DNA of 64,000 bases, taken from contig BNBH01000015.1 in the NCBI GenBank assembly GCA_014655195.1, positions 124,001 to 188,000 on the forward strand. Direction: 5' to 3'. This DNA is from Streptomyces cellulosae (lineage in GTDB: Bacteria > Actinomycetota > Actinomycetes > Streptomycetales > Streptomycetaceae). A program made the translations under genes and the position numbers. A model generated the notes under the pieces. The model searched no databases and was not told the origin of the DNA. It was given only the letters and a program-made list of their open reading frames with translations. Positions within the stretch are counted from its first letter, which is position 1, and every line of letters starts with the position of its first letter. Positions 18,812 through 27,332 of the stretch are shown here, piece after piece.

Positions 18812-19477
18812 TCAGCCGGCGCCCGGCGCGACCAGGCCCGACTCGTAGGCCACGACGACCAGTTGGGCCCGGTCGCGGGCGCCGAGCTTGCCCATCGTGC
18901 GGCTCACGTGCGTCTTCGCGGTGAGCGGGCTGAGCCCCAGCGTCCCGGCGATCTCCGTGTTGTTGAGGCCGCGCGCGACCAGCGTCAGCACCTCCCGCTC
19001 CCGGTCGGAGAGACAGTCGGGGCCGGCGGTGGCGGGCGTGGCCGCGGGACTGCGCAGGAAGCGCGCGATCAGCCGGGCCGTGGGTCCGGGCGACAGCAGC
19101 GCGTCGCCGGCGGCCACCGTCCGGATGGCGTCGAGGAGTTCGGCGGGCCGGGTGTCCTTCACCAGGAACCCGGACGCCCCGGCGCGCAGCGCGTCCACGA
19201 TGTTCTCGTCCGTGTCGTAGGTGGTGAGGACGAGCACCTTCACCCCGGCCAGGTCGTCGTCGGCGGCGATCAGACGGGTCGCCTCGATGCCGTCGAGGTC
19301 CGGCATGCGGATGTCCATGACGACGAGGTCGGCCCGCCGCGCACGGGCGAGTTCGACGGCCTGACGGCCGGTCGCGGCCTGCCCGACGACCTCCATGTCG
19401 GGCGCCGACTCCACGAGCATCGCGAACGCCTCCCGCACCAGCGTCTGGTCGTCGGCGAGCAGCACACGGACGGTCAT
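18812..19477 (-). CDS. NarL/LuxR-type response regulator
   Basis: 221 aa. The receiver domain shows VLLADDQTLVR, the phospho-acceptor Asp55 in VVMDIRMPD, the Thr in VLVLTTYD and the Lys in FLVKDTRP. The LuxR DNA-binding domain is at about 150-215: LSDREREVLTLVARGLNNTEIA then LGLSPLTAKTHVSRTMGKLGARDR. ATG 19477 overlaps the stop of the upstream histidine kinase (ATGA), so they are a co-translated pair. Confidence 0.95.
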   Translation of the reverse strand: MTVRVLLADDQTLVREAFAMLVESAPDMEVVGQAATGRQAVELARARRADLVVMDIRMPDLDGIEATRLIAADDDLAGVKVLVLTTYDTDENIVDALRAGASGFLVKDTRPAELLDAIRTVAAGDALLSPGPTARLIARFLRSPAATPATAGPDCLSDREREVLTLVARGLNNTEIAGTLGLSPLTAKTHVSRTMGKLGARDRAQLVVVAYESGLVAPGAG

Positions 19478-20826
19478 CGCTCCCGTCCCTCCCGGGTCGC
19501 GCCGGTCAGCGGCAGGGCGGCGGTCACCTGGAAGCCCCCGCCCGCGCGGGGACCGGCCTCCAGCGTGCCGCCCACGCTGCGAACCCGCTCCCGCATGCCG
19601 ACCAGCCCCAACCCGGGGGTGCCGCCGGGGTCGGGTCCGGTGCCGTCGTCCGTGACGCCGATGTGCAGCACCCCGTCCCGCTCGCTCACGTCGACCCGTA
19701 CGCCGGGCTCAGGTCCCGCGTGCCGGACCGCGTTGGTCAGCGCCTCCTGCACCACCCGGTACGCGGCGGCCCCGACCGCGGGCGGCACCGGCTCCGCGAC
19801 CCGCACACGGTGCTCCACGCGGGCGCCCGCCAGCCGCGCGGCCTCCACCAGGTCGGGCAGGCCGTCCAGCCCGGCGAGCGGACCCCGCGCGTCCTCGGGT
19901 TCGCCGTTGTCCCGCAACACCTCGAGCGTGGCGCGCAGTTCGCCGCGTGCGGTGCGGCAGGTGCCGGCGATGTCGTCGAGGGCCTTGGCCACGGCCGCCC
20001 GGTCCAGACGGTCGGGGTCGGCGGCCAGGACGTGCGCGGCGACGGACGTCTGCACCCCGATGAGGGTGATGCTGTGGGCGAGCAGGTCGTGCAGGTCACG
20101 CGCCATGCGCAGCCGCTCCTCGGCGACCCGGCGGCGCGCCTCCTCCTCACGGGTGCGCTCCGCCCGTTCCGCGCGTTCCACGATCGCGGCGACGTACTGC
20201 CGGTAGTAGCGGACGTCGAGGCCCAGGAAGAGGACGGCGACGACCCAGCCGGTGATGCGCACGAGTTCCGTGAACCCGTCGGGGTTGGTGAGGGCGTTCA
20301 CGGTGAGGGTGGTGCAGATGACGACCGTGCCGACGAGCAGCGTCCGGCGCGGGGTGCCGGTCGCGGCGACCGTGTAGAGGACCACCACGGTCGCGCCCAC
20401 GGGCGCCAGGTGGTGGTTGTCCAGGGCGTGGTACGGCACGATCGGGGCCAGCACCGCCGACAGCACCGCCAGCGGCCGCCTCCGCCGCCACGCCAGCGGC
20501 ACATGGGCGCCGAACAGCAGGGCCCAGCCGAGCGCGTCGGGCCGGCGGCCGTCGTCGGTCAGCAGCGCCAGCGCGACACCCAGGACGGCGGTGCACACGG
20601 CGAGGATGGCGTCGTTGCGGAATGCGTGCGGGCGGGTCAGGGGGTCACGGCTGAGCGCGGTGATGATGCCGTCCCTGGTCCGGGAGTCCGCCGGGCGTGA
20701 CGTCCTGGGGTCCGTGGATCTCGGCTCCGTACGCCCGGAGTCCGGGGGTCCGGAGCCTCGGTCACGGGAGTTCGCGGCCCGGGCGGGCTCGGCTGCCTGT
20801 GCTGTCGTCGGGTGCACGGGGTCCAT
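19474..20826 (-). CDS. Sensor histidine kinase (HisKA_3, NarX/DesK type)
   Basis: 450 aa. After about 70 disordered N-terminal residues come several membrane helices (for example AILAVCTAVLGVALALL and GWVVAVLFLGLDV). The dimerisation domain has MARDLHDLLAHSITLIGVQ with the phospho-accepting His, and the ATPase domain has LTNAVRHAG, DDGTGPDPGG and GLGLVGMRERV. ATG 20826 is used; a GTG at 20892 overlapping the MMPL stop (GTGA) is the alternative and would mean translational coupling. It pairs with the response regulator downstream and probably controls the upstream MMPL transporter. The signal is unknown. Confidence 0.93.
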   Translation of the reverse strand: MDPVHPTTAQAAEPARAANSRDRGSGPPDSGRTEPRSTDPRTSRPADSRTRDGIITALSRDPLTRPHAFRNDAILAVCTAVLGVALALLTDDGRRPDALGWALLFGAHVPLAWRRRRPLAVLSAVLAPIVPYHALDNHHLAPVGATVVVLYTVAATGTPRRTLLVGTVVICTTLTVNALTNPDGFTELVRITGWVVAVLFLGLDVRYYRQYVAAIVERAERAERTREEEARRRVAEERLRMARDLHDLLAHSITLIGVQTSVAAHVLAADPDRLDRAAVAKALDDIAGTCRTARGELRATLEVLRDNGEPEDARGPLAGLDGLPDLVEAARLAGARVEHRVRVAEPVPPAVGAAAYRVVQEALTNAVRHAGPEPGVRVDVSERDGVLHIGVTDDGTGPDPGGTPGLGLVGMRERVRSVGGTLEAGPRAGGGFQVTAALPLTGATREGRER

Positions 20827-20888
20827 CTTCGGGGAGGAGGACGCCCCTCCGGGAGGGAGGGGCGCCCTGTCACGGTCGTACGGGCGGA

Positions 20889-22967
20889 TCACACCGGCTC
20901 CGGCTGCCGTTCCCGGTGTTCCGGTTCGGGCGTGCGGGACAGTGCGCCCGGCCACCACATGCGGCGGCCCAGCAGCACACTGGCCGTGGTGACCAGGTAG
21001 GTGCGGACCAGGAAGGTGTCGAGGAGGACGCCGACGGCGATGACGAGGCCGAGCTCGACCATCGCGACCAGGGGCAGCGTGGTGAGCACGGCGAACGTCG
21101 CGGCGAGCACGACGCCCGCGGAGGCGATGACGCCGCCCGTGGTGCGCAGCGCGGTGAGGGCGGCCGCCTCGGGTTCGGCTCCGTTCAGGGACTCCTCCCG
21201 CATGCGGTGCATCAGGAAGATGCCGTAGTCGACGCCGAGGGCCACCAGGAACACGAAGGACAGCAGCCCGATGCCGGGGTCGGTGCCGGCGAAGCCGAGC
21301 AGAGGCCCGAAGACCAGCCCGCCGATGCCGAGGGCCGCGCCCCAGACGGCGACCACCGCGCCGAGCAGCAGCAGCGGAGCCACGAGACTGCGCAGCAGCA
21401 CGACCAGGATCAGGAACACGGCGGCCAGCACCAGCGGCACGATCACCGCGCGGTCCCGCGCCTCGCTGCGGGCGAGGTCGAGCTGTTCCGCGCTGGGGCC
21501 GCCGACATGGGCGCCGGTGCCGTCGAGCGTGTCGCGCAGGGCCTCGATGGTGCGGGTCTCCCCCGCCGACTCGGGCGGCGCGGTGGCGAACACGGTGATC
21601 TCGGCCCAGGTGTCGTCGGCCCGTCCCGGAGTCGCCTCGGCGACGCCCTCCGTCTCCCGAACCCGCTCGACGACCTCGCCGGCCTCCCCGGCGGGCGCGA
21701 TCACGGTGATCGGCTGGGCGCCGCGCTCCGGGTACTCCTCCGCCATCGTGCGCATCGCCGTGACGGACTCGGGCCGTTCGGTGAAGGCGTCCTCCTGGCG
21801 GAGGTCCCCGCCCAGGTTGAGCGTGCCCAGGGCGAGCGCGCCGAGGAGCACCGCGCCGCCGGTCAGAACGGCGGCGGGCCCGCGGGTGGCGGACGTCCCC
21901 ATGGCGGCGAACAGCGACCGCCGTGCCTTCGGCTCGCTGCCGAAGGCGGGGATCAGCGGCCAGAAGACGCGCCGCCCGAGCAGCACCAGGACGGCGGGCA
22001 GCAGCGTCGTCATCGCGACCAGCGCGGCCAGCACCCCGACCATGCCGACGGGACCCATGCCGCTGCTGCTGTTCAGATCGGCGGCCAGCAGGCAGAGCAG
22101 TCCGGCGGCGACCGTGCCGGACGAGGCGAGCACGGCGGGCCCGCAGCCGCGCAGGGCGGCCCGCATGGCGTCGTACGGCCGCTCGTGGCGGCGCAGTTCC
22201 TCGCGATAGCGGGAGACCAGCAGCAGCGCGTAGTCGGTCCCGGCGCCGAGGACGAGGACGGTCATGATGCCGCCGCTCTGCCCGGTGATCGTGATGCCGA
22301 ACAGCTCGTGCGCCCCGTACCCGGCGGCCATCGCCAGGACGGTCGCCGCTCCCGCCACGGCGAGCGGCACCAGCCACAGGAACGGGCTGCGGTAGATCAG
22401 CACCAGCAGCACGGTCACCACACCGAGCGTGGCGGTCAGCAGCGTGCCGTCGATGGTGTCGAACACCGCGTCCATGTCGGCGCCGACCGCCCCCGGCCCG
22501 CCGACCTCGGCGCTCAGCCCGCCCGTCCCCTCGACGGTCTCCCGCACCCCGTCGACGAACGCGAGCTGCGCCTCCTCGTCCTGCCCCGGCTCCGTGCTGG
22601 ACACCGGGTACATCAGCGTGCTGCCGTCCGCCGAGGGAACGCCCCGCGGCGCCTCCGACAGCTCGTACGCCCGCTGCACCCCGGCGATCTGCGCGGCGGC
22701 CGCCTCCCGGTCGGCGGCGGTCAGCCCGCCGTCGCGGTGGTACACGACCACCAGGTCGGTGGACTCGCCGCCGGGCAGCTCGTCCTGGACGCGCGCCACC
22801 TGTGTCGAGTCGGCGCCGGCGGGCAGGTAGTCGACCGCCCGGTTCTGCTGCGCGCCTCCGAACTTCCCGGCGAGCGGCCCGAGCAGCACCAGCGCCGCCA
22901 CCCACAGCCCCAGCACCGCCCAGGGCACGGCCCGCCGCCCCCGTGTGCCTGTCCTGACTGCTCCCAT
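20889..22967 (-). CDS. MMPL-family (RND-type) transporter
   Basis: 692 aa, two repeats of six membrane helices with two extracytoplasmic domains, as in actinobacterial MmpL exporters. Marker segments are VLVLGAGTDYALLLVSRYREEL in repeat 1 and FVFLVALGVDYGIFLMHRMREE in repeat 2, each with the Asp-Tyr pair of the proton relay. It probably moves a lipid or an antimicrobial; the substrate is unknown. ATG 22967 follows GGAGGGGAG. A GTG at 22997 is possible but has no better site. It is first in the transporter-kinase-regulator unit. Confidence 0.93.
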   Translation of the reverse strand: MGAVRTGTRGRRAVPWAVLGLWVAALVLLGPLAGKFGGAQQNRAVDYLPAGADSTQVARVQDELPGGESTDLVVVYHRDGGLTAADREAAAAQIAGVQRAYELSEAPRGVPSADGSTLMYPVSSTEPGQDEEAQLAFVDGVRETVEGTGGLSAEVGGPGAVGADMDAVFDTIDGTLLTATLGVVTVLLVLIYRSPFLWLVPLAVAGAATVLAMAAGYGAHELFGITITGQSGGIMTVLVLGAGTDYALLLVSRYREELRRHERPYDAMRAALRGCGPAVLASSGTVAAGLLCLLAADLNSSSGMGPVGMVGVLAALVAMTTLLPAVLVLLGRRVFWPLIPAFGSEPKARRSLFAAMGTSATRGPAAVLTGGAVLLGALALGTLNLGGDLRQEDAFTERPESVTAMRTMAEEYPERGAQPITVIAPAGEAGEVVERVRETEGVAEATPGRADDTWAEITVFATAPPESAGETRTIEALRDTLDGTGAHVGGPSAEQLDLARSEARDRAVIVPLVLAAVFLILVVLLRSLVAPLLLLGAVVAVWGAALGIGGLVFGPLLGFAGTDPGIGLLSFVFLVALGVDYGIFLMHRMREESLNGAEPEAAALTALRTTGGVIASAGVVLAATFAVLTTLPLVAMVELGLVIAVGVLLDTFLVRTYLVTTASVLLGRRMWWPGALSRTPEPEHRERQPEPV

Positions 22968-23131
22968 GAGCCTCGGCTCCCCTCCGGTCCGGTCCACTGG
23001 ATCTGCTGTCCAGCCTTCCGGCGGCGGGGAGCCGGGACGTCCGGCCTGGGACCGAAACGGCGGGTACTGCGGCGGGCGGCCGGGGCGCGGCCGTTACTCC
23101 CCCGGGAGTAACGGCGGGGACCGACGGGAGG

Positions 23132-24307
23132 TCAGCCCCGGTCGACCATCCAGGTGCCGTCCTCCTCGTCGTCGACCCGGACCTCCAGCTCACGCAGGCT
23201 CATCCCGGCCTCCCACAGCTCACGGAACCGCTTCATCCGGTCGTGCACATGGTCCTGACGGGCGATCAGCCGGGTCCGGATGTTGACGTCGCGCAGGTCC
23301 TGGTCGATCTCGAAGGACACGGCCTCGTCGTAGACGATGAAGTCGTTGGTGGTGCCGCGCAGCAGATGCGGCGGCAGCTCCGGCAGGACGGCCACGCGCA
23401 CCTCGATGTGCAGCACCTCCTGCTCCTCGCACAGCCGCAGCAGCCGGTCGTCCAGCTCCCGCGCGCTCTCCAGCAGGAACAGCCGGCGCACCGGGACGCC
23501 CTGCTCGATCGCCTCCGCCTGGGCGTGCAGATAGCGGCTGGCGGGCTCGCTGTTCCAGAACGTCCGGTCGACGGAAGTGCTGGTGGCGCAGATGGACTTC
23601 TCCGCGGCCCGGGTGAGGGTGAGCATCCAGTCGTGGTTCTCGCCCGGGCACTCCGCGGTGAGGGTGGTGAGGTCGCTGAGGTGCCCGATCACCCGCTGCA
23701 TCTCCAGCCGGACGAAGGTGGAGAGGATCGGCAGGCCGGGCGAGAGGACCTCGGCGAAGTTGGCGGCCAGGTCGGACACGGACCCGATGCGCACCAGGGG
23801 CGGCGCCGGCGGTTCGGGCTCGGCCGGGCGGGGCGGCGGCACCAGGCGCGTCTCGACGAGCTGCTTCATGTCCTCGGTGTGCCGGGTCAGCCCGTGCCGG
23901 AGCTCGTCGTAGCGCCGCAGGCCGCCGCGCACGGTGGCGGCGGTCTCGGCCAGCAGGCTCTCCGCGCGCCGGGCCCGCTCCTCGGCCGCCCGGTCCGGGA
24001 CCAGCACCAGGTGCTGGACGGCGACGGCGGCGACGGCGACCAGTGCGGCGGCGCCGAGCTGCCGCGCCGCGCCGTCCTCCGGGCTGAGCAGCGCGGCGAG
24101 GCCCCAGGTGAGCAGTCCGGCGACCAGGCCCACCAGCAGCCTGCGCCGCCACGGGACGGGGCCGGGACGCCCGGCCGGCCCGTCGGACCGGGCGGTGACC
24201 GGGGGGCCGGGTGCCTGGGGCGTCCGGTCCTCGGGGTGCTCTGGTGTGCCCACCGCGCCCGGCGGGCCGGCCGTGTCGTCGGGCTGGGGTGTCTGTGCCG
24301 TGCTCAT
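23132..24307 (-). CDS. Membrane protein with cytoplasmic domain of unknown function
   Basis: 391 aa. Residues 1-50 are Pro/Asp-rich and disordered. Two membrane helices follow (LLVGLVAGLLTWGLAALL and ALVAVAAVAVQHLVLV), then a charged coiled coil and, from about 175, a globular domain with ICATSTSVDRTFWNSEPASR, GVPVRRLFLLESARE and FIVYDEAVSFEIDQD. The pattern recalls phospholipase-D-like folds without the HKD motifs, but I cannot confirm that. ATG 24307 follows GGGGGGAGAAG. It is 121 bp downstream of the five-gene orphan cassette on the same strand and may belong to it. Confidence 0.75.
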   Translation of the reverse strand: MSTAQTPQPDDTAGPPGAVGTPEHPEDRTPQAPGPPVTARSDGPAGRPGPVPWRRRLLVGLVAGLLTWGLAALLSPEDGAARQLGAAALVAVAAVAVQHLVLVPDRAAEERARRAESLLAETAATVRGGLRRYDELRHGLTRHTEDMKQLVETRLVPPPRPAEPEPPAPPLVRIGSVSDLAANFAEVLSPGLPILSTFVRLEMQRVIGHLSDLTTLTAECPGENHDWMLTLTRAAEKSICATSTSVDRTFWNSEPASRYLHAQAEAIEQGVPVRRLFLLESARELDDRLLRLCEEQEVLHIEVRVAVLPELPPHLLRGTTNDFIVYDEAVSFEIDQDLRDVNIRTRLIARQDHVHDRMKRFRELWEAGMSLRELEVRVDDEEDGTWMVDRG

Positions 24308-24428
24308 CTCGCTTCTCCCCCCGTTGGGAAACACGTCGGTTCGGATGCGGAATGTGCGTGGGGGTCCGGACGAGGCCGCTCACGGCTGGTGGGCGTCTCG
24401 CGGGCAGGGGCTCGGGGCCGGGGCGCGT

Positions 24429-25451
24429 TCAGGGCGCGGGCTCCACCTCCCGGTGCACGGGCGGGATCGCGTGCAGGGTGAGCTGGTCGCGGACGCGCTG
24501 GACCAGGGCGAGCCACTGCCGGGTGAACCCGGGCCGCTCCTCCAGCGCCTCCCACAGCGGGGCCAGCCGCCCGGACACACGGGCCCGCGGCATCCACAGG
24601 TGCAGAAGATGGTCGACGGCAGGACGCAACGCCCCTACCACCGGCGGGAGTTCGCCGTCCCCGCTGGTACGGGGCCAGGATCCGGGCGCGGCGGGGCCGA
24701 GGCGGATGCCGTCGAGGACGCGGACCAGGGTGGTCAGCAGCCAGTCGTGCAGGGCCAGGTCGTCGCAGAGCCCGGCCAGGTCGGCCGCGGGAATGTCCTC
24801 CGGGACGCGCAGCCGTACGGTACGCAGCTCGTCCTCGGCGACGGTGAACCGCTCCAGGGCCGGCGCCTCGCCCGGCGGCGCGGTCAGCGCGACCCAGCGC
24901 AGCCGGGTCTGCCGGGACCTGAGCGGCGGCCGCTGGTCGAGCAGCGGATGCCGCAGCAGCCGGGTGAGCAGTCCCCCGGCGATGAGCCCCACGTCGAGGT
25001 CGCCGTGGCGCCCGCCGTCGAGCAGACCGGCGGCGACGGCGTCGTAGGGCAGCTTGCCCAGCGGCTCGACCACCGCGGGCCGCACCAGATAGTCGCCCCA
25101 GGGGCGGCGGTGGTCGGGCCCGGAGGCGGGGAGGGTGAAGTACGCGGAGGTCTGCAAAACGCGTCCCTCGGTGAGCGCGGCGCGCGCGGCGACCGTGCCG
25201 ACGGCGCGGATCCGGGCGCCGTTGGCGCTGGGCAGCGGGCAGTCGACGCCGGTGAGGGTGTCCGGGGAGCGCCCGTAGAGGTTGGGGCGCTCGGACACCA
25301 GGACCCGCTCGTCGGCGCGCAGCCGCAGCAGCTGGGCGGCGGCCCGGCTGTCGAGGGCCTGCCCCGCGGGCAGCAGGCAGGTGCGGACCTCGCCGCAGGC
25401 CAGCACGGTGCGCGGCGCGGCGGTGGCGGGCGGTGCACCGGGGGCCGGCAT
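24429..25451 (-). CDS. SCO2521-like orphan family protein
   Basis: 340 aa. From memory it resembles the orphan family named after S. coelicolor SCO2521, which has no known function. It starts with a short Pro/Ala-rich leader, then VLACGEVRTCLLPAGQ. Much of it looks like mixed alpha/beta folds (GRVLQTSAYFTLP, GDYLVRPAVVEPLGKL). Its C-terminal third is helical, with WLLTTLVRVLDGIRL and RQWLALVQRVRDQLTLHAI. There is no membrane segment or recognised catalytic motif. ATG 25451 begins 1 bp after the preceding gene's stop. It is fifth in a tight five-gene run. Confidence 0.75.
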   Translation of the reverse strand: MPAPGAPPATAAPRTVLACGEVRTCLLPAGQALDSRAAAQLLRLRADERVLVSERPNLYGRSPDTLTGVDCPLPSANGARIRAVGTVAARAALTEGRVLQTSAYFTLPASGPDHRRPWGDYLVRPAVVEPLGKLPYDAVAAGLLDGGRHGDLDVGLIAGGLLTRLLRHPLLDQRPPLRSRQTRLRWVALTAPPGEAPALERFTVAEDELRTVRLRVPEDIPAADLAGLCDDLALHDWLLTTLVRVLDGIRLGPAAPGSWPRTSGDGELPPVVGALRPAVDHLLHLWMPRARVSGRLAPLWEALEERPGFTRQWLALVQRVRDQLTLHAIPPVHREVEPAP

Positions 25452-25452
25452 C

Positions 25453-26415
25453 TCAGGTCTCCTCGCAGAAGACGTAGGAGACGCGGTCGGCGACCGGGCC
25501 GGGGACGGGCACGCCCTCGCCCGCGGACCGCTCGGCGACCTGGCGCAGGGCGTCGCGGTCCACGTCGGTCTGGTCGAGGATCACCCGCACGGCGTGCTCG
25601 ACGGGCAGGAAGCGACTGGGCAGCACCGAGCAGGTGCGGTAGGCGGCGAACGGGTCCGCCCGCTCGCCGAGCCGTACCAGCGGCGGCAGGTCGTCCCACT
25701 CGTCGGGGAACGCGCCGGTGTGCGGCCGCGGTTCGAAGACGGCCTCGCCCTGGTGGCGCAGCAGTCCGAGGCGGGCGAGCTGCCACACGGCGGCCAGGAA
25801 CGGGCAGGACCACAGACGCTCCCCGTCGGGCGTCTCGTTCCACAGCTCGACGTCGAGGAAGACGGAGTGGCGGCGGGCGGCCGTCTCGCGGGGCGGCTCC
25901 CAGGCGGCAACCTTCCGCATGGCCTGCGGCGCGCGGGCGGTGGGGCTGCGCACACCGTTGGCGAGCCAGCCGGTCTGCGCGGCGGGCGGGCGGTTGCCGT
26001 AGCTGCCGGGCGGCGGCTCTTCGACGATCCGCGCGGCCACGGCCTCGGCGACGGGCACCTTCCCGCTGACGGCGCACGCGGACTCGCGGGCCAGGTAGTC
26101 GACGGCGAGCCCGGCGCGCTCGGCCTCCTCCAGCAGCATGGGGACGACCTCGGCGGGGCTGGCGAACCGGGTGAAGTAGTCGTCGATCAGGAAGCAGGTG
26201 CTGATCCGGGCGCGCCGCCCGCCGGCCCGGTCGGCGGCGACGGCGCGGGCGGCCTCGGCCCAGGGACGGACCCGCGCGAAGTGCCGGCGCAGATGCTCGG
26301 GCCCCGCCTCGAAGTCCTCCATGTAGAGGTGCCCCAGCTCCAGGGAGAGGTGGGAGAGGGGGACCGCCTGGGTGCGGGGTTCGGCGGTGGTCTCACGGAA
26401 CACCGCTTCGGTCAT
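25453..26415 (-). CDS. SCO2522-like orphan family protein
   Basis: 320 aa. From memory it matches the orphan family named after SCO2522. Visible features are SHLSLELGHLYMEDFE near the start and ISTCFLIDDYFTRFASPAEVV. That second segment looks like the start of a Rossmann-type or nuclease-like beta strand with acidic residues. Later come GWLANGVRSP and FLDVELWNE. There is no signal or membrane segment. ATG 26415 overlaps the stop of the P-loop gene (ATGA), so the products are made together and may form one complex. Confidence 0.75.
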   Translation of the reverse strand: MTEAVFRETTAEPRTQAVPLSHLSLELGHLYMEDFEAGPEHLRRHFARVRPWAEAARAVAADRAGGRRARISTCFLIDDYFTRFASPAEVVPMLLEEAERAGLAVDYLARESACAVSGKVPVAEAVAARIVEEPPPGSYGNRPPAAQTGWLANGVRSPTARAPQAMRKVAAWEPPRETAARRHSVFLDVELWNETPDGERLWSCPFLAAVWQLARLGLLRHQGEAVFEPRPHTGAFPDEWDDLPPLVRLGERADPFAAYRTCSVLPSRFLPVEHAVRVILDQTDVDRDALRQVAERSAGEGVPVPGPVADRVSYVFCEET

Positions 26416-27329
26416 AACAGCCCCCAGTACGCGTCGTCGGTGAGCCGCCGGGCGATCTCCTCGAGCGCCTCCAGCGTCTCCTTGTTGGCGATCTGGGTGG
26501 CCAGGACGTCCTCCTCGGTGATCAGCTGCTCCCGCCACTGCAGGATCGGCTCCAGCGGCACGGTGCCGAGTACCACGCTGTCGCCGATGTGCTGGTCGGA
26601 GGCGAGCCGGCGCAGCGCCCGGTTGCAGGACTGCATCCAGGCGGCCTGGGCGGGCGAGCCCTGCGCCCACATGGCCGACTCCGGGTCGGGCACGGCGGCC
26701 CGCACGAAGCGGATGTTGCCCTGGAGGGTGTTCTCGTCGTGCCCGCGGTCGACGCCGCTGCGGAGGATGCCGTTCTCCTTGTGGACCAGGCCGGCGGCGG
26801 CGATGACGTGCTGCCGGGTCCAGCGGTGGAACACCAGCCAGCGGTAGGAGACATGGCGCATCTGCGGGTGCGCGGTGGCCGCGAGGACGAGGTCGACGGC
26901 GTAGCTGCGGCCGGCGCTGAGGTCGACCATGACGAGGTCGAACTCGCTGTTGAGGCGCAGCAGCAGGTCGATGCAGCGTTCCAGCGCCTCCTCGCCGGTG
27001 GCGAACTCGCCGCCGCCCGCGTCGCCGGGGTAGAGGACGAGCCGCCCGGACTGGTTCTGCCGGGCACGCAGCACCGGGTGCTCGGTGTGCCGCCAGATGT
27101 CGATGCTGGCCGGTTCGGTGACCTCGCCCTCCAGGTAGGAGTGCAGGCCGCGCTCCTCGGTGCCGCGCAGGGCGCTGGGCACGTCGAAGACAGCGGCCGC
27201 GGTGGGCGAGCCGAAGTCGAAGTCGACGTAGGCGACGTGGTCGCCGGTGAGGGCGCGCTGGTAGGCCAGGTTGGCGCTGGTGACCGAGCGGCCCGTGCCT
27301 CCCTTGTCGGAGGCCGCGAAGACGAGCAC
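26412..27329 (-). CDS. ParA/MinD-like protein with variant P-loop (SCO2523-like)
   Basis: 305 aa. The N-terminus LVFAASDKGGTGRSVTSANLA is a deviant Walker A of the ParA/MinD/SIMIBI type, but the P-loop Lys is Arg (KGGTGRS instead of KGGxGKT). VAYVDFDFGSPTAAAVF and DLVMVDLSAGRSYAVD fit the A' and Walker B-like strands. NCBI names such proteins SCO2523 family variant P-loop proteins, as I recall. Loss of the Lys may weaken ATP hydrolysis, suggesting a binding switch. GTG 27329; it starts 3 bp after the preceding gene and overlaps the next. Confidence 0.85.
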   Translation of the reverse strand: MLVFAASDKGGTGRSVTSANLAYQRALTGDHVAYVDFDFGSPTAAAVFDVPSALRGTEERGLHSYLEGEVTEPASIDIWRHTEHPVLRARQNQSGRLVLYPGDAGGGEFATGEEALERCIDLLLRLNSEFDLVMVDLSAGRSYAVDLVLAATAHPQMRHVSYRWLVFHRWTRQHVIAAAGLVHKENGILRSGVDRGHDENTLQGNIRFVRAAVPDPESAMWAQGSPAQAAWMQSCNRALRRLASDQHIGDSVVLGTVPLEPILQWREQLITEEDVLATQIANKETLEALEEIARRLTDDAYWGLL

Positions 27330-27332
27330 GGC

